The position numbers and the translations under genes were made by a program. A DNA stretch of 64,000 nucleotides from Telopea speciosissima. Lineage: Eukaryota > Streptophyta > Magnoliopsida > Proteales > Proteaceae. Under the pieces are notes generated by a model. That model saw nothing but the letters and a program-made list of their open reading frames with translations, was not told the origin of the DNA and searched no databases. The stretch is taken from contig NC_057922.1 in NCBI RefSeq assembly GCF_018873765.1, forward strand, positions 12,971,563 to 13,035,562, in the 5' to 3' direction. Numbering within the stretch: position 1 is the first letter of the stretch; the number at the start of each line of letters is the position of its first letter. This document shows positions 13,601 to 23,789 of this stretch, piece after piece.

Positions 13601-16081
13601 TTACATATATTAAGAATTACTATTTCTCTGATTCATCAGAAATAGGATAGTAAATCTATTGACTCAAACTACTCTAGGACAATCTGGCATCACATTAAAT
13701 CCTTTAGTCATTTATGTGAGAATCATATCAATCATGACAAATGAACAAACTATTTAGTCCGTGGACTTGAACTATTTTTTAATCCAAATAAGTCCAAAAG
13801 TTCGGTGGAATTGAAATGTCTTTAATTCCAGACGCACAAGAATTAAAATCCGGACTTAAAGCAGCTTGTAAGTCCATTGTAGTTTATAAATAAGTCCTCC
13901 AACCAAAGAGGAGGCATCACTTATATCTTGTATTTTTCTAAGTGCCTTGTTCTGAGCTTCCTGTGAGTTCTTCTAGAGCTGTCTGGTAATTCTGTGAATT
14001 CTCTCTGAGTTCTTCGTAATACTCCCAAGTTTCGATTTATGATAGTTTATGTTATTCTAGTAGTTACCTATCTTTTATATGTTCTTGTATTTAAGTTAAT
14101 AAGCATTGGAATAGCATACATTGTGTGTTCGATATCCTAGGTATATTTTTTACTTTGTATATAATTGAATGAATGAAAATTTTCTCTACAGTTAAGCTAT
14201 TGTATTGTGGATCATAATTTTCTTGAAGGTGGATTCCTAAGTAAGTTATTTCCTCTGCTCCTCCTCCATCTTCTCTTTTTTTTCTTCTTTTCCATACACA
14301 ATTTTCTTGAAGGTGGATTCCTAAGTGAATTATTTCTTCTCCTTCTTCATCTTTTCTTTTTCGCTTTTACTTTCCATTTCCTATTTCTGTTATGGAAGTT
14401 GTTTAAGCCCTGTGATGACCAGCCTTCGCCACCATTTTTCTACACTAAACTCTCACCTAAACACTGCCCTAACCATCTTCTGTAAGCCCTGTGATGACCA
14501 GCCTTCGCCACCATTTTTCTACACTAAACTCTCACCTAAACACTGCCCTAACCATCTTCTGTCAACTTTTTCTACACTAAACTCTCACCTAAACACTGCC
14601 CTAACCATCTTCTGTCAACTCTCATCTTTGTCCTTTCATCAACCATCAAACGTAGCTCTAATTTCACGTAAACTTTAATTTTCCCTTTGCTGTTTCTACC
14701 TTCCATAGCTAAAACAGCAAGTTCTTTTCTTTCATAAAACCCTAGTGTTAGATGGGACTTGAACCCTAGTTCCTTGCATTTGATGTAAAATTAATGTTCT
14801 AAATATACTTTATGAACATGAAAGTACATCAAAAGTCTTCGGCTTGGTGGTAGTTGCTTTACTCGAATGGATTCTTGTAAGCAACTTTTCATATTTGCCA
14901 AGCTATCCATGCCTTAAGCTGAAGATTGACATGTTGCCATACTTTGTGTGCGCGTACTTGTTATGAGACTCCCTGTTCATTTTATTTCTTTGTACAGAAA
15001 AATAAGGATAGACATCTCTACCATAAGTGATGTCCTTGTAACACACAGTACTGGTTAATTGTTATCCTAAAAGCATTTGTTTCCTCGTGCAGCAGGGTGA
15101 CAGTCAGTGTTAGATATGCAGACCTTGTCTCTGTACTCCCAACTCGGGTCAGAGTCTTAGCATGGCCTGTTCATCCATCTAAAAAGATTTCAACAGCAGC
15201 AACGATGACATCAATACCAGCACAACAATTACCACCAACGCAAACAACAATGAACAGAAAAGGAGTTGGAATGCTTGGGTCGCAGTCAGGCCCAGCTCGG
15301 TTATCTTATGCTGAGGATGCATTACGAACTATGAGCTTACCAGAAGGTTCTAGCTTTTTTGAATTCGAAACTTTTAAGTTAGGAAGTGTCTGAATGACGG
15401 ATCTTTGCCCCCTCTAGTTCCCTGCCAGACCCAGTTCCCCCAGTGCCTCTAATAAAGGGGGGGGGTGGAGGTGATAATTTTCCCTGAATGACACCGCTAT
15501 AGGTGTAATTAGAACTGGTACCTTCTTTTAATTGCCCCTTTTTTATTCCTAAAAGTTCTTTAAGGCAGGGGTATGAAAAGATTTTCAAAAATAATTTAAA
15601 AGTGACATATCATGTCATTATCAAAAGTTTCATTGTCATGCACATTTGAGTATACATGTGAAATGACAGTATTAATTATTTGACACCTTGAGGGGTGTCA
15701 ATAAGAAAATCCCTCAAGTTATTATGCCAAGTGTAAAATGCAAACTGCATTTTGGTGTACTAAACATTCAGGTGGGGAGAGACACCATCAATTGGTACTG
15801 CATCTGGTAGATCTCCCTTGCTGCAAGACATGATTAATAGTGGACCATGTGATCTGTGACTTGGACAGTATATACTGTGTTGAAACCCATTGCATGTTTG
15901 ATTCCTCTAGTAAAAAATATGTCGAGTTAAAAATAATTTTCTTTATCTTTTTATAAATGTTTTGGTAACCATTTTCGGGTTCCTTCTTGTTTCCCCATCC
16001 CAACTTACAGCGTATGCTGAGATTGTGTTGAACCTGCCCCAAGCTGTTCAACAAATATTTCCACATACTGGGTCCACATAG
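4606..16081 (+). CDS. CENPO: Centromere protein O (CENP-O), 3' six exons; 5' exons not visible
   Basis: CENP-O is a constitutive centromere-network subunit of the inner kinetochore, needed for chromosome segregation. Six exons join in a continuous frame: 4606-4663, 9650-9786, 9935-9991, 13285-13382, 15093-15346 and 16011-16081 (224 codons plus TAG). All introns are GT-AG, and phases agree at every junction. Readable blocks in order are VICCLEGARIGIQYE, ELYHCVLESKSFLEKM, HTVPFFLPIREAENDLL, KFIDYVGELLQAYVDRRE, LIKELYGNQIRDLYH, CRVTVSVRYADLVSVLPTR, RLSYAEDALRTMSLPE and AYAEIVLNLPQAVQQIF. The basis is the family pattern: a PPF/PFF-proline block, then a helical segment, then a YADL...LPT strand near the C-terminus. 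By analogy with other plant CENP-O proteins, roughly 100-150 N-terminal residues (coiled coil) are missing. They lie upstream of the window or were missed. The 5-kb first visible intron and the 3.3-kb third intron are filled with repeats. The acceptor at 15093 is a CAGCAG tandem site. Confidence 0.85.
4985..5345. repeat. TTTCGG-word repeat, fragment 1
   Basis: Contains ATTTCGG words and then a tail shared with two other loci: GTCAAATGG...ATATTTTGG, AAACTTCAGGGAAACCC, ACCTTTAGATT, AAAATGGTAGTTTG, TAGGTTG. The same order occurs at 10395-10680 and, more diverged, at 11080-11560. It is a truncated copy of the element at 10992-12117. Confidence 0.7.
5487..5802 (+). mobile_element. Copia-type solo LTR with 5-bp target duplication
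   Basis: A 316-bp unit begins TGTTGGGGATACG and ends TTTTTCAACA, so it has the TG...CA ends of an LTR. It is flanked on both sides by TGAAG (5482-5486 and 5803-5807). Inside are a TATA-like CTATAAATATG at about 5587 and a CGTGGACGTAGGCAA box typical of the R/U5 part of copia LTRs. No internal region or partner LTR is adjacent, so this is a solo LTR left by LTR-LTR recombination, inside a CENP-O intron. Confidence 0.9.
5909..7560 (-). mobile_element. Decayed hAT-like transposase remnant
   Basis: On the minus strand, 7551-7246 reads LLEPMVKVSRMVNSEKKPSL then HLYVAQQMKDHA and FRLYKIARR. This resembles the hAT transposase stretch before the dimerisation region (PLVKVLRLVD-EKPxMGYLYEAM). Further on, 6762-6550 reads DEAPLYEWVKNRAQQRL, like the hAT C-terminus. 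An acidic tail follows (6389-6051), made of a 114-bp direct duplication (6131 and 6245) encoding long Asp runs. Stops separate the pieces, so no intact enzyme remains. No terminal inverted repeats were found. The family assignment rests on short similarity. Confidence 0.55.
6131..6330. repeat. 114-bp direct duplication with (CAT/CAC)n tracts
   Basis: GGTTGTATTCCTCT at 6131 recurs as GGTCGTATTCCTCT at 6245. Each copy is followed by GGAGGGATG and a run of CATCAC triplets. On the minus strand the triplets read as poly-Asp in the tail of the hAT-like remnant. Confidence 0.8.
7561..8216. other. AT-rich DNA and a CT-rich tract, no gene
   Basis: An AT-rich stretch is followed (7938-8190) by a strongly pyrimidine-rich tract built on CT and CCCTCTC words. 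The frames seen on both strands are low-complexity artefacts. It lies within a CENP-O intron. Confidence 0.6.
8226..8510. repeat. GATACCG-word element
   Basis: Dense degenerate repeats of GTATCGGT and GATACCGATAC words in both orientations. It starts TCAATGGT (8226) and ends ACCATTGA (8510), an 8-bp inverted match. The octamer TTGAACTT occurs at 8209 and at 8507, a possible but uncertain target duplication. Confidence 0.6.
8511..9649. other. CENP-O intron, no recognisable feature
   Basis: Unique-looking AT-rich intronic DNA with no long or motif-bearing frame. A poly-T tract of about 14 bases (9632-9645) precedes the exon acceptor at 9649. Confidence 0.6.
10395..10680. repeat. TTTCGG-word repeat, fragment 2
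   Basis: Starts CAAGGTTCGAGATTTTGG, close to the left end of the full element at 10992. It carries the shared tail GTCAAATGGCCATATTTTGG, AAACTTCAAGGAAACCC, ACCTTTAGATT, CAAAATGGTAGTTTG. It lies about 310 bp upstream of the complete copy. Confidence 0.7.
10992..12117. mobile_element. 1.13-kb TTTCGG-word element with 9-bp target duplication
   Basis: The unit is flanked by perfect GTAAGAACC on both sides (10983-10991 and 12118-12126). Its left end reads AAGGTTCGAGGTCTCGG. The reverse complement of the right end reads CAGTGTTCAAGGTCTCGC, so the termini are imperfect inverted repeats. The body consists of GGTTTCGG, CTCGGCCGAG and AAATTTCGG words with no coding frame. A 9-bp duplication is what Mutator-like transposons produce, so a non-autonomous Mutator-type origin is the best guess. 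It sits in the 3.3-kb CENP-O intron. Confidence 0.75.
11071..11442. repeat. 186-bp tandem duplication inside the TTTCGG element
   Basis: The block starting GCCGAGTTGGTGCATTTT at 11071 is repeated at 11257 almost identically (for example GGCCATATGACC versus GGCCTTATGACC). It is far better conserved than the element's relatives, so it is a recent internal duplication. Confidence 0.92.
12330..13005. repeat. GGTTTCGGTTTTGG-word repeats
   Basis: Two clusters (about 12340-12600 and 12780-13005) of GGTTTTGG, CCAAAACC and GGACCGA words. The second ends TTGACACTCCCTA, like the TTGACACCCCT end of the element at 30318-30860. No target duplication was found, so the boundaries are uncertain. Confidence 0.45.
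14213..14620. repeat. Nested tandem repeats in CENP-O intron
   Basis: TTTTCTTGAAGGTGGATTCC occurs at about 14218 and 14303. Further on, a 79-bp unit (14404, 14483) holding GACCAGCCTTCGCCACC and CACCTAAACACTGCCC is followed by a shortened third copy (from about 14566) lacking the first part of the unit. The long frame across it arises from the repeat and is not a gene. Confidence 0.85.
15380..15720. repeat. Dispersed repeat R1, copy in last CENP-O intron
   Basis: Shares an ordered set of words with 23790-24165 and 58790-59090: GTCTGAATGA, TAGGTGTA, TTCTTTTAATTGC, ATTCCTAAAAG, GGGTATGAAAAG, GACATATCAT, ATGTCAATAAGAAAATCCC-type ends. A G-run palindrome (15403-15480, CTCTAGTTCCC...GGAGGTGATAATTTTC) is inserted in it and has a relative at 60770-60935. 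Confidence 0.6.
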
Positions 16082-17259
16082 AGTTGGCGTTTATGTGGAA
16101 GATTTGAATCTCGTACAAGGCTACCAATGGAAGGAGCAGTGGAGTTACTTCAGGTTCCATAAGTTAAATCTTAAATGGTAACCAGCTTCAAAACTTTACT
16201 TTCAATGAGAACATCCACCCAGAAAGTTCTGCTGGGTATGTTTTTTTTTTTTTCTAGTGAGGATACTGGGTATGTTCCCTTTACCTTCATCCCTGTGGAC
16301 TAGTTGTAAAATTTATGTAGAGAGCTCTAAAGAGTAGGAGGACAGGGGAATTGAAGATGATTTTTCAGGGTCATTTTCCAAAGGCCCTAGTGCCAGTTAA
16401 CTGTATGGGATATACGCATCAGGAAAAGAGTTATGTTTCTCACTTCTCAGATCTGTCTTGCAGTTATTCTTTTTCTGCTGAAATATCTGTCTTGCAGTGT
16501 GATGATTGAGAGTTAATCCGGCAACTTTCTTTGGTTTAAATCCTCGCAGCTACTTGATTCAATCTACTGAACTTAGTTACGAATCGAAATTTGAATGTGC
16601 AGCCAAGACCTGTTGCTAAACACGTCAGGCCGCTGCAACTGAGACAACTTGGCACTAGCAAAAAATGGGTGTTACTACTAGGTAAACTGCTTTTCATTGT
16701 CCTGTTTTGACATTTCATTTGCCACGAGGTCTTTGTTATCTTGCCTTGGAAAGGGCCAGGATTTTGATCCGTTGGCCCTAACGGTGGGTAAACAAGAAGC
16801 CGGAATGTATGCTGAGGTTTCTCCTTAGAAAACAAACCTTTAACCCATTAATACAACCTTGAATTAGGGAAAGGTAAGCTAACAAACAAGTAAAACGGTT
16901 GGTCCAAAAGCAAATTTATTGGAAAAACATTATTGTTGGGGAAAAAAAAACTGGTCACAGCACGCAGCCCAAATATCTGCCATGTAGTAGTCCTGAATTA
17001 AAATTTTGGTGGGCATGTTCTGTTCATCTTTTATTAGGTTGGAAAGTTCTAGCTAATTAAGGCCATTTCTTCAAAAGTTCAACCTGCAAATATAGAGTTA
17101 TGGTTATGAAAAGTTATATTACAACTTTGGCAGTTTTTGGATAATTTGGTTTCGATTGTTGCATAACGAAGTCATAGAACCGTACATCACCCCAAAAATA
17201 CTACTCCGTAACAACGAAAGGAGGCTAACAGCTAAGTCCCATGGATCCAAGTCACTAAG
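16082..17259. other. Intergenic region downstream of CENP-O
   Basis: This should begin with the CENP-O 3' untranslated region. No further gene was recognised. Confidence 0.5.
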
Positions 17260-17369
17260 GCAGTGTTTGGTATGCATTCTCAGTCAATTTTGCTTGTTTG
17301 GACGAAAAAAATAATTGATTTTATTGTCCGAGAATACGAAATCAACTTAGAAAGCATACCAAACACTGC
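17260..17369. mobile_element. 110-bp MITE with 16-bp perfect terminal inverted repeats
   Basis: Starts GCAGTGTTTGGTATGC and ends GCATACCAAACACTGC, an exact inverted pair; the interior is AT-rich and partly palindromic. GTGTTTGG termini are common in plant hAT-derived MITEs. No clear target duplication was found. A related left end (GGCTGTGTTTGATATAC) occurs at 45721. Confidence 0.85.
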
Positions 17370-18154
17370 ATTGGATATCCCACTCGGTAGCTAACAAGGA
17401 ACACATGTCTGCTTGATTGCTTACCATGAAGGGTTGAGGACTTGCACTGGTCACGAATAGTATGATATCTCTCACAAGCATCGGAATTGGTCCAGGAATT
17501 GCACTTGAGCACCATCTTCCCCATCGAACCAATAGACCCAATGAGCTTCTGAGACATCTAGAGGTAGCCTGCCATGAGGTGGAGCGAAGATTACGAATGT
17601 CTATCTAAATGTGAGCAGTAAAAAGACACTCAAAGAAAAGGTAGTTCCGGGATTTCAACCCAATCTAACAAAAGCAACAGAAAAGGTGAAAGCTGTACCT
17701 TTCTTTTGATGAGCTGATCCGTTGTTTAGAGGTGTCAACCAACGTCTCCAGTAGAAAAAAAAAAATGCCTAGAAATGTTTGCCTTCCCTATTATCTCCAT
17801 ACTTCACACATGGGACCTACTCCCCCAAACTCTTGTACCCCACTGTCTCTACTATATCTAAATGCCTTAAATGGGGCAAAAAGATTAAATAAGACAATAA
17901 GTATAGAAATATGAAAGTAGTCATATGAGAAGATCTAGGTTCATCTGGAGAGGCCAAGTTAAAAACTTACAAACCGTAGAGGGAAACCCGACAGTTAGGT
18001 CTAATTTCAGTATAAGGGAAAAGATCGTTAACTGGTTGCGCGGTTCCTGCGCTAGACAGTAGACACTATACCTACCATGTGAAATTAATGCTTAACCCCC
18101 AGTGAACTTTAAAAATTCCTATTCTACCATATACTCCTGCACGCATAGTTTTTC

Positions 18155-18335
18155 GCTATCGGTATCGATATTGGGTGATTTTGCTAGTCACAGATCCTGA
18201 TACCGCATTGATTCCATATCAGTGAAATGGTACGTACAAGGGGTAAGATAGTCAAACCCCCCCTTTTTTTTTAAAAGGAAATTCAAGTGCACATTTGTTC
18301 GATACGGGCTGATCTGTTTTGATATCGTATTAGTC
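18155..18335. repeat. GATACCG-word repeat, second locus
   Basis: Short cluster of TATCGGTATCGATA and GATACGGGCTGAT words like those at 8226-8510, interrupted by a C run. Boundaries are unclear. Confidence 0.5.
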
Positions 18336-18394
18336 TTGCAGGTGATTGACCCCACACTGGTGCAGCACGATTAGACATCAAACTCTCTCCCTTT

Positions 18395-18840
18395 CAATAA
18401 TATAACAAGGAGAAAAGTTCTCTACCGAGGACTATAACGCCCATGTTCAGACATAGAGGGGGCCAAAATGACCGACCTACCCCCACAAAAGGTGGAAATC
18501 CCACCCCTATGATGGACCTAGATCCTCTCCAAAGCGTCATCCCCCTCCAACAGTTGAGAGCATCTGGGCACGCACCTTGAGTGCCTCCAACTGTTGGACA
18601 TGCTGGAGGGGCTGGCGTGGAGAGGATTTCTTTCCCCATGATACCCCATGTGCGCAGGGGTTTCTTGAACATTGACCCATATAAATATGGATCGATGTTC
18701 TCTGAGCCGTAGCGCAAACTAACTCAAACACATGGGAACGGCATTTCCACCATTCAGGGAGGCGGGGTGATCATTTCACCAATCCCATGTGTCCGGGTGC
18801 AACCTGTACCCCCGATACATAGAACATTTTCCCTTTTATG
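18395..18840. repeat. Composite of two foldback repeats
   Basis: Outer ends GGAGAAAAGTTCTCT (18409) and AGAACATTTTCCC (18832) resemble the GGG...CCC foldback family. An inner palindrome (about 18527-18632) pairs AGATCCTCTCC with GGAGAGGAT-type ends and CCTCCAACAGTTG with CAACTGTTGGA-type arms, like 28521-28632. One seems nested in the other. No target duplication was recognised. Confidence 0.55.
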
Positions 18841-18972
18841 TATATAACAAAGTCACCATGATCAGCGCATACAAGTGGTTATTTCAGACAAGAAACCCTT
18901 ACACGCACTGCTAACGTGTAATGATTGGAGTTGTGGTTTTGCGATTCTAATCAGTAATTGTCAGAGAATATG

Positions 18973-18999
<27 letters not shown>
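18973..18999. repeat. (CT)n microsatellite
   Basis: An uninterrupted CT run of about 13 units between CENP-O and the first peroxidase gene. Confidence 0.95.
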
Positions 19000-19003
<4 letters not shown>

Positions 19004-19214
19004 TCTCGTTCATATGATTGGGGTTGTGGTTCCCTATAACCTAATCCCCTGTGGACTTTTTATATAGTCGTGTGTGAACTCGCTCTTGATCCATTTCATT
19101 CATGCATCTGTTATATCTATCTAAATGATGGCGAGTGCTAGAGATGTTGGCCATGTGATCTTATCTTTTATATATTCGCTCGCTCTCATGGATTGATTCT
19201 TCTTTTTGTATTAT

Positions 19215-19470
19215 TTTCTTAAAGAATTAACAATGCAACAGAACAATGCCAAATCAGAGCTGAACTTCCATTATTCTGATGATGAAGAAACTACAAAACC
19301 CTAACTACGTACATATTCCCTTAGTTAACACCCTATACATAGGGTCTTGCACGTTATAATATAGAGAGGAATCCTAATCTTTTAAAAGTACAAAACTACC
19401 CATCAATAATGGGGAAAAATGACCAGTATTTCCTGGATTAAATTAAGATCAAGCTTGACCAATTACACTT
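19215..19470. mobile_element. Retroelement LTR-like fragment
   Basis: Shares ordered words with 47355-47700: GAATTAACAA-GCAACAGAACA, ACAAAACC, AACACCCTATA, TTATAATATA or TTACAATATA, TTAAAAGTA or CTCAAAAGTA, GATCAAGC. Both look like diverged LTR pieces in the minus orientation. No ends or target duplications are seen. Confidence 0.5.
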
Positions 19471-19943
19471 ACCCATATTGACTTTTTAGGGTATTGGTCG
19501 GCAAATCCTAACTTGGCTTCAAAAATAAAGAAGACATCTGTTTATGACATCCACCTAGTTTACCTGCTCTTGTTTACTGATTTTGTCTTCTTAGTTTTCT
19601 GTTAAAAATTGTTTTTGGACCACGATGGCTCTAAGATCCTCTGCAATGTTGATCAAATCTCCCTTCCTACTTTCCCCCCTCCCCCACACCCCCAAAAAAA
19701 AAACAGAAATATAAAAAGTTTGGGGGTTATAATAAATTATCTCAACCTATCTTGATAAATTCAGAAAGCATATGATTTTAATATTTCTCCTGGCAGCTAT
19801 CATAAACTAATTAATTAATTTCTTCTTTAACTAATATATGTTTCTAGAATATAAAAACTCCACATTTCAAGCTCTTACCACCTTATTCCATTTCTTTAAA
19901 TGTTTTTCAAATCTGTTCTAGACAGTTGACCCCAATTTCAAAT

Positions 19944-20007
19944 GATTCTTGACAGATAAGCAAAACCCATCTCCCATTGTCTTCACCTTTACATGTATAA
20001 ATATAAA
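19944..20007 (+). promoter_or_regulatory. Core promoter of peroxidase 1
   Basis: A TATA box (TATAAATATAAA, 19996-20007) lies about 62 bp before the start codon. About 36 bp upstream is GATTCTTGACAGATAAG (19944-19960), identical to the block in front of the second peroxidase (24652-24668). Shared spacing and sequence mark it as a conserved promoter piece; the binding factor is unknown. AGATAAG resembles a GATA-type site. Confidence 0.7.
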
Positions 20008-20068
20008 CCAGTAAAAATAAAAAGAAAAAACAAAAGCAGAAGCAGCAATACTAGCAATAACAAAAGTT

Positions 20069-22001
20069 ATGGAGCATAGAAATTCTTTTCTTTTATCATT
20101 TCTTCTTCTTCTTCTTCCTCTGCTACTAAACTCAGCTTCTGCTCAGCTTAAGCAGAATTTCTACCAAAACATATGCCCCAATGTAGAAAATTATGTTCGA
20201 AGTGCCGTTGAAAAAAAATTCAATGAAACATTTGTGACAGCCCCTGGCACTCTCAGACTCTTCTTCCATGATTGTTTTGTTCGGGTTTGTGGTTTCTTTT
20301 GAACTCTGTTTTCAATTTAATTGATTCAAATTTTTATTATATAGTTGTGTTTGTGATGATCAAGAATTGATCTGGTGGTTGGTGGCAGGGGTGTGATGCT
20401 TCTGTTCTTCTTGCCTCATCTGGTAACAATGCAGAGAAGGATAGCCCCCTCGATCAATCACTTGCCGGAGATGGTTTCGACACCGTGATCAAAGCCAAGG
20501 CTGCAGTTGATAATGACTCTAAGTGCAAGAATAAGGTCTCATGTGCTGATATATTGGCCTTGGCCGCTAGAGATGTGATAGTGCTGGTAAACTAATGTTT
20601 CTCTCTTTCCCCAAAAGGGCCAACTTAACCTATAGAGTATAGATTAGGACAAAGTTTTCCTCTACCCATAGAGGACGGTTCATAAAACCCCTCCTAGGGT
20701 TTTTGTATGTTCCAAAATACCCTCCTAATACTCATTCCCATTCCTCGGTGAATGAGATTATTCCCTAAATGATTTTGAACTTGGTATTTTGATTGTCTCT
20801 CAAGGTGACCAAAAAGCCAATAACTATTTTTAAACGATTGCCGTTAAAGAGTGGGCGTGCACCTAAGTCCCTATAAGTCTTATATTAGGCTATTCACATC
20901 CAATGTGAGATTATTACTTCCACCTTCCGCGTAGAACCCCACAATTTCCCCTCCATGTGGGAGCAATCAAGATCTTCTCTGAGTTCATCCTCGGAGGCAC
21001 ATCAGGTTGCCACGCCCTGGCTCTTACCACAATCTTGGCCTTGCCACAACCTGTTTCTAATGTCCCTTGTTAGGGACTTGGTAGAACTCATCTATAATAG
21101 CTTGCTTTTAAGGATAAGCTCTACCCATGTCCCTAACACGTACAAAACCTACTCTCTCCCTAGTCCCTTATCTTTGGAGTGCAACCAAACATTTCCTAAG
21201 GAGATATCTTAGAAGAGAATAACTAATTAATCTCAATATATGCAATTATATAAACATTTGAATCCAAAACAAGAATAACTGATTTGATGATTTTTAAAAT
21301 TTTTGATATAGACAGGTGGGCCTTCGTACACAGTTGAATTGGGTAGACTTGATGGGAGAGTGTCCACCAACACCAGTGTTCACAGCAACATTCCTTTACC
21401 TACTTTCAATTTAGATAAGCTCATTTCCATGTTCACTGCACATGGTCTATCACAGACGGATTTGGTAGCATTATCAGGTAATTAAATACTAAATTGGACT
21501 TCTGTTCCTCTTCTTATCTATCTCAATTACACAACACTATCTCACTCTGTTTAAGGTCATGTTCTAAGTTGTTACACTATATGAATTGTTACAGGAGCAC
21601 ACACAATTGGTTCTGCTCACTGTGCCAGGTTTGCTAAACGGATTAATGGATTCAGCAGAACAAGCTCAGTTGATCCAACTCTAAATTCAACTTATGCTCA
21701 GCAACTCCAACAGGAATGCCCAAAAAATGTAGACCCAAGAGTTGCTATTAACATGGATCCTAACACACCTCGAATTTTCGACAATACTTACTACAAGAAC
21801 CTTCAACAAGGGATGGGGTTATTCACATCTGATCAAGTCTTGTTCACAGATTCAAGAACAACAAAACTTGTGAATCTATTTGCGTCGAATGTTACAGCTT
21901 TCCAACAGGCTTTCATTACTGCAATTACAAATCTTGGAAGGGTTGGAGTGAAGACAGGATCACAAGGTGAAATTCGGCGAGATTGCTCTGCTGTGAACTA
22001 G
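20069..22001 (+). CDS. Class III (secretory) peroxidase, copy 1
   Basis: Haem peroxidase of the cell wall or apoplast that uses hydrogen peroxide to oxidise phenolics. Four exons (20069-20284, 20389-20586, 21312-21477, 21595-22001) give 328 residues, the usual length for the family, with the classic three-intron structure. A signal peptide of about 26 residues ends ...NSASA before QLKQNFY. Distal haem site: [18 protein letters not shown] (catalytic Arg and His; the split RGCDAS codons fall at intron 1). [13 protein letters not shown] and [15 protein letters not shown] follow, then the proximal His in [10 protein letters not shown]. The eight conserved Cys are present, ending with RRDCSAVN. 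The [12 protein letters not shown] form resembles the Arabidopsis PRX16/45/73 group, but that placement is by memory. The second copy lies 4.7 kb downstream on the same strand. Confidence 0.95.
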
Positions 22002-22176
22002 AGGAGACGCTACTATTATTTATTCCTTACAGGCTATAGCTTCTATTAATTTTAATCTCTTGTAGTAATTCATTTTTTTGGGATCATAGATGTAATTGTA
22101 TATCTGATTCTTTGGGGGGTTGCCTCTAAAGTTCACAAATAAGGTACACTACAGTACTGCTTTATATATTTTTGTA

Positions 22177-22314
22177 GGGCTCATGTTCTCTGTGTCACAG
22201 CGCAGGCTGCGCCCAAACACATGGGCCTGCCACTTAGGGGGGCAGGGTGGTCATTGCACCCACCCCCATGTGTCTGGGTGCAGCCTGCGCTCCCAGCACA
22301 GATAACATTCTCCC
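22177..22314. mobile_element. GGG...CCC foldback element with perfect 9-bp target duplication
   Basis: This 138-bp hairpin-forming unit has arms carrying CACAGCGCAGGCTGCGCCCA and TGGGTGCAGCCTGCGCTCCC. It is flanked by ATTTTTGTA on both sides (22168-22176 and 22315-22323). It lies 175 bp past the peroxidase 1 stop, so it may be in the 3' untranslated region. The equivalent position after peroxidase 2 holds a relative (27206-27334). Confidence 0.9.
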
Positions 22315-22323
22315 ATTTTTGTA

Positions 22324-23789
22324 ATACAAGTTTATTTATATACTGAGAGAATCCATTGATCAGGAATATAATATTTTCCTTGTTTGGAGATAAGCCTCTG
22401 ATCCTAAGGACATTGCAAGAATAAGAATGGGTGTAGAACTAAAAATGTGAGCATGAAAATAACAGATTTACCTACAAGATTTTCCCTTTAATGATTGGAC
22501 AAATAAAAGTGATAGTAATATAGAAATAAGTGTGGCCCAATGGATCCCTTGTTGGTCACTTGTGGGTCCCTGTCTGGCCCTAGTAGGTCCTTGTCTGCCC
22601 CCAATGTGGGGTCTAGCACCGAAAGAAATAAAATCTTTAACAAAAAAAATAAATAAAAAATCTAGGTTTGATTCCCTTAACCCCATCCACGATTAAATCC
22701 AAAACGAATAAATAAAACTAAACTTAATTGATGAGGTCAAATCTTTGAAGTTGTCTTCACTCTCTCTCAAATTTTTTTTTCCACTCTATTTTTGTCATAA
22801 ATTAGAAATTAAACATAGCTCAGTTAATTTTTATTATAATATGGAATTAAACTAAAATATTTCTTCCTCCCTTTCCACTTTAATATAGGAGTCAGTTGGG
22901 GAAAAAGGAGTTGAAATCCCTTTTGGATCTTGTTCAAGGTCACAATATTTGTGAATTTTGTTTTCATCATCATTTTGCTGATTGGAATAAAACAAACTTT
23001 TTTCCACCTGCTTGCGAGTTAATGGATAAACACAATGAACAAATATACACAAAATCACTAACCCAAATAATGAAATCAAGCAAACTACAAAATGAAAACA
23101 CCAGTTTTTATTGTTTTCAAGGTGAAAGAAAAAACCACAGGAGTTCGTCTAAACAAAAATTTCCGCTATGATAAATAATGGGATAACAGATCTTCTATCT
23201 AACTAGTGTTAGAGGGTCACAAATATCAAAAATAATAATCCTTCTTGAATCGTAGAACAACTCACCAAAAAGGATCGATTCACAAGAATTTCATACTCTC
23301 ACCTCAATATCCGATGTGACAGAGTATGGGAGAAACCGTAGTACATTCCCTTCTTCTCGACGTGAATTTCCTCTAATGAGGACTCAAGAAACCAAAAAGA
23401 TAATATCACATCTGCTAACTTGGGGACCTTAGATGCTTTCATATACTAGTTGAGCCTCTCTACCTAAGAGCTTAAGCTTTTGTACTGGAAACTTTTTTGA
23501 ATTGAATTTGGGGATACTAGAACTTGAGATTCGAATTTAGGTATTAATACTAATCCTATCATGTCTTTAATTTGGGTTTCAAACAATGTTGTTAAGAAGA
23601 TTGGGGTTGAATGGTTCAAGGAAAAAAGGTTGGTGGTCTTCCTGTTAGGCATTCCAAACTTAAAATGAAAGCACTATATTTTGGTTTTAATTGTATCATG
23701 CATGATCCAAATGTTTTGCAGTAAAAACTAGGTAAACGAAAAAATTTCCAGTAAATCTTAATTTTATATTAATTTTACTTATGTGTGGG
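22324..23789. other. Intergenic, no gene
   Basis: Unannotated spacer between the two peroxidases. It contains several LTR-like words (23280-23470) but no coding frame with recognisable motifs. Confidence 0.5.

Noticed and set aside
14207-14678. Overlapping plus-strand frames of 92 and 117 codons
   Set aside because: Produced by tandem repeats inside a CENP-O intron.
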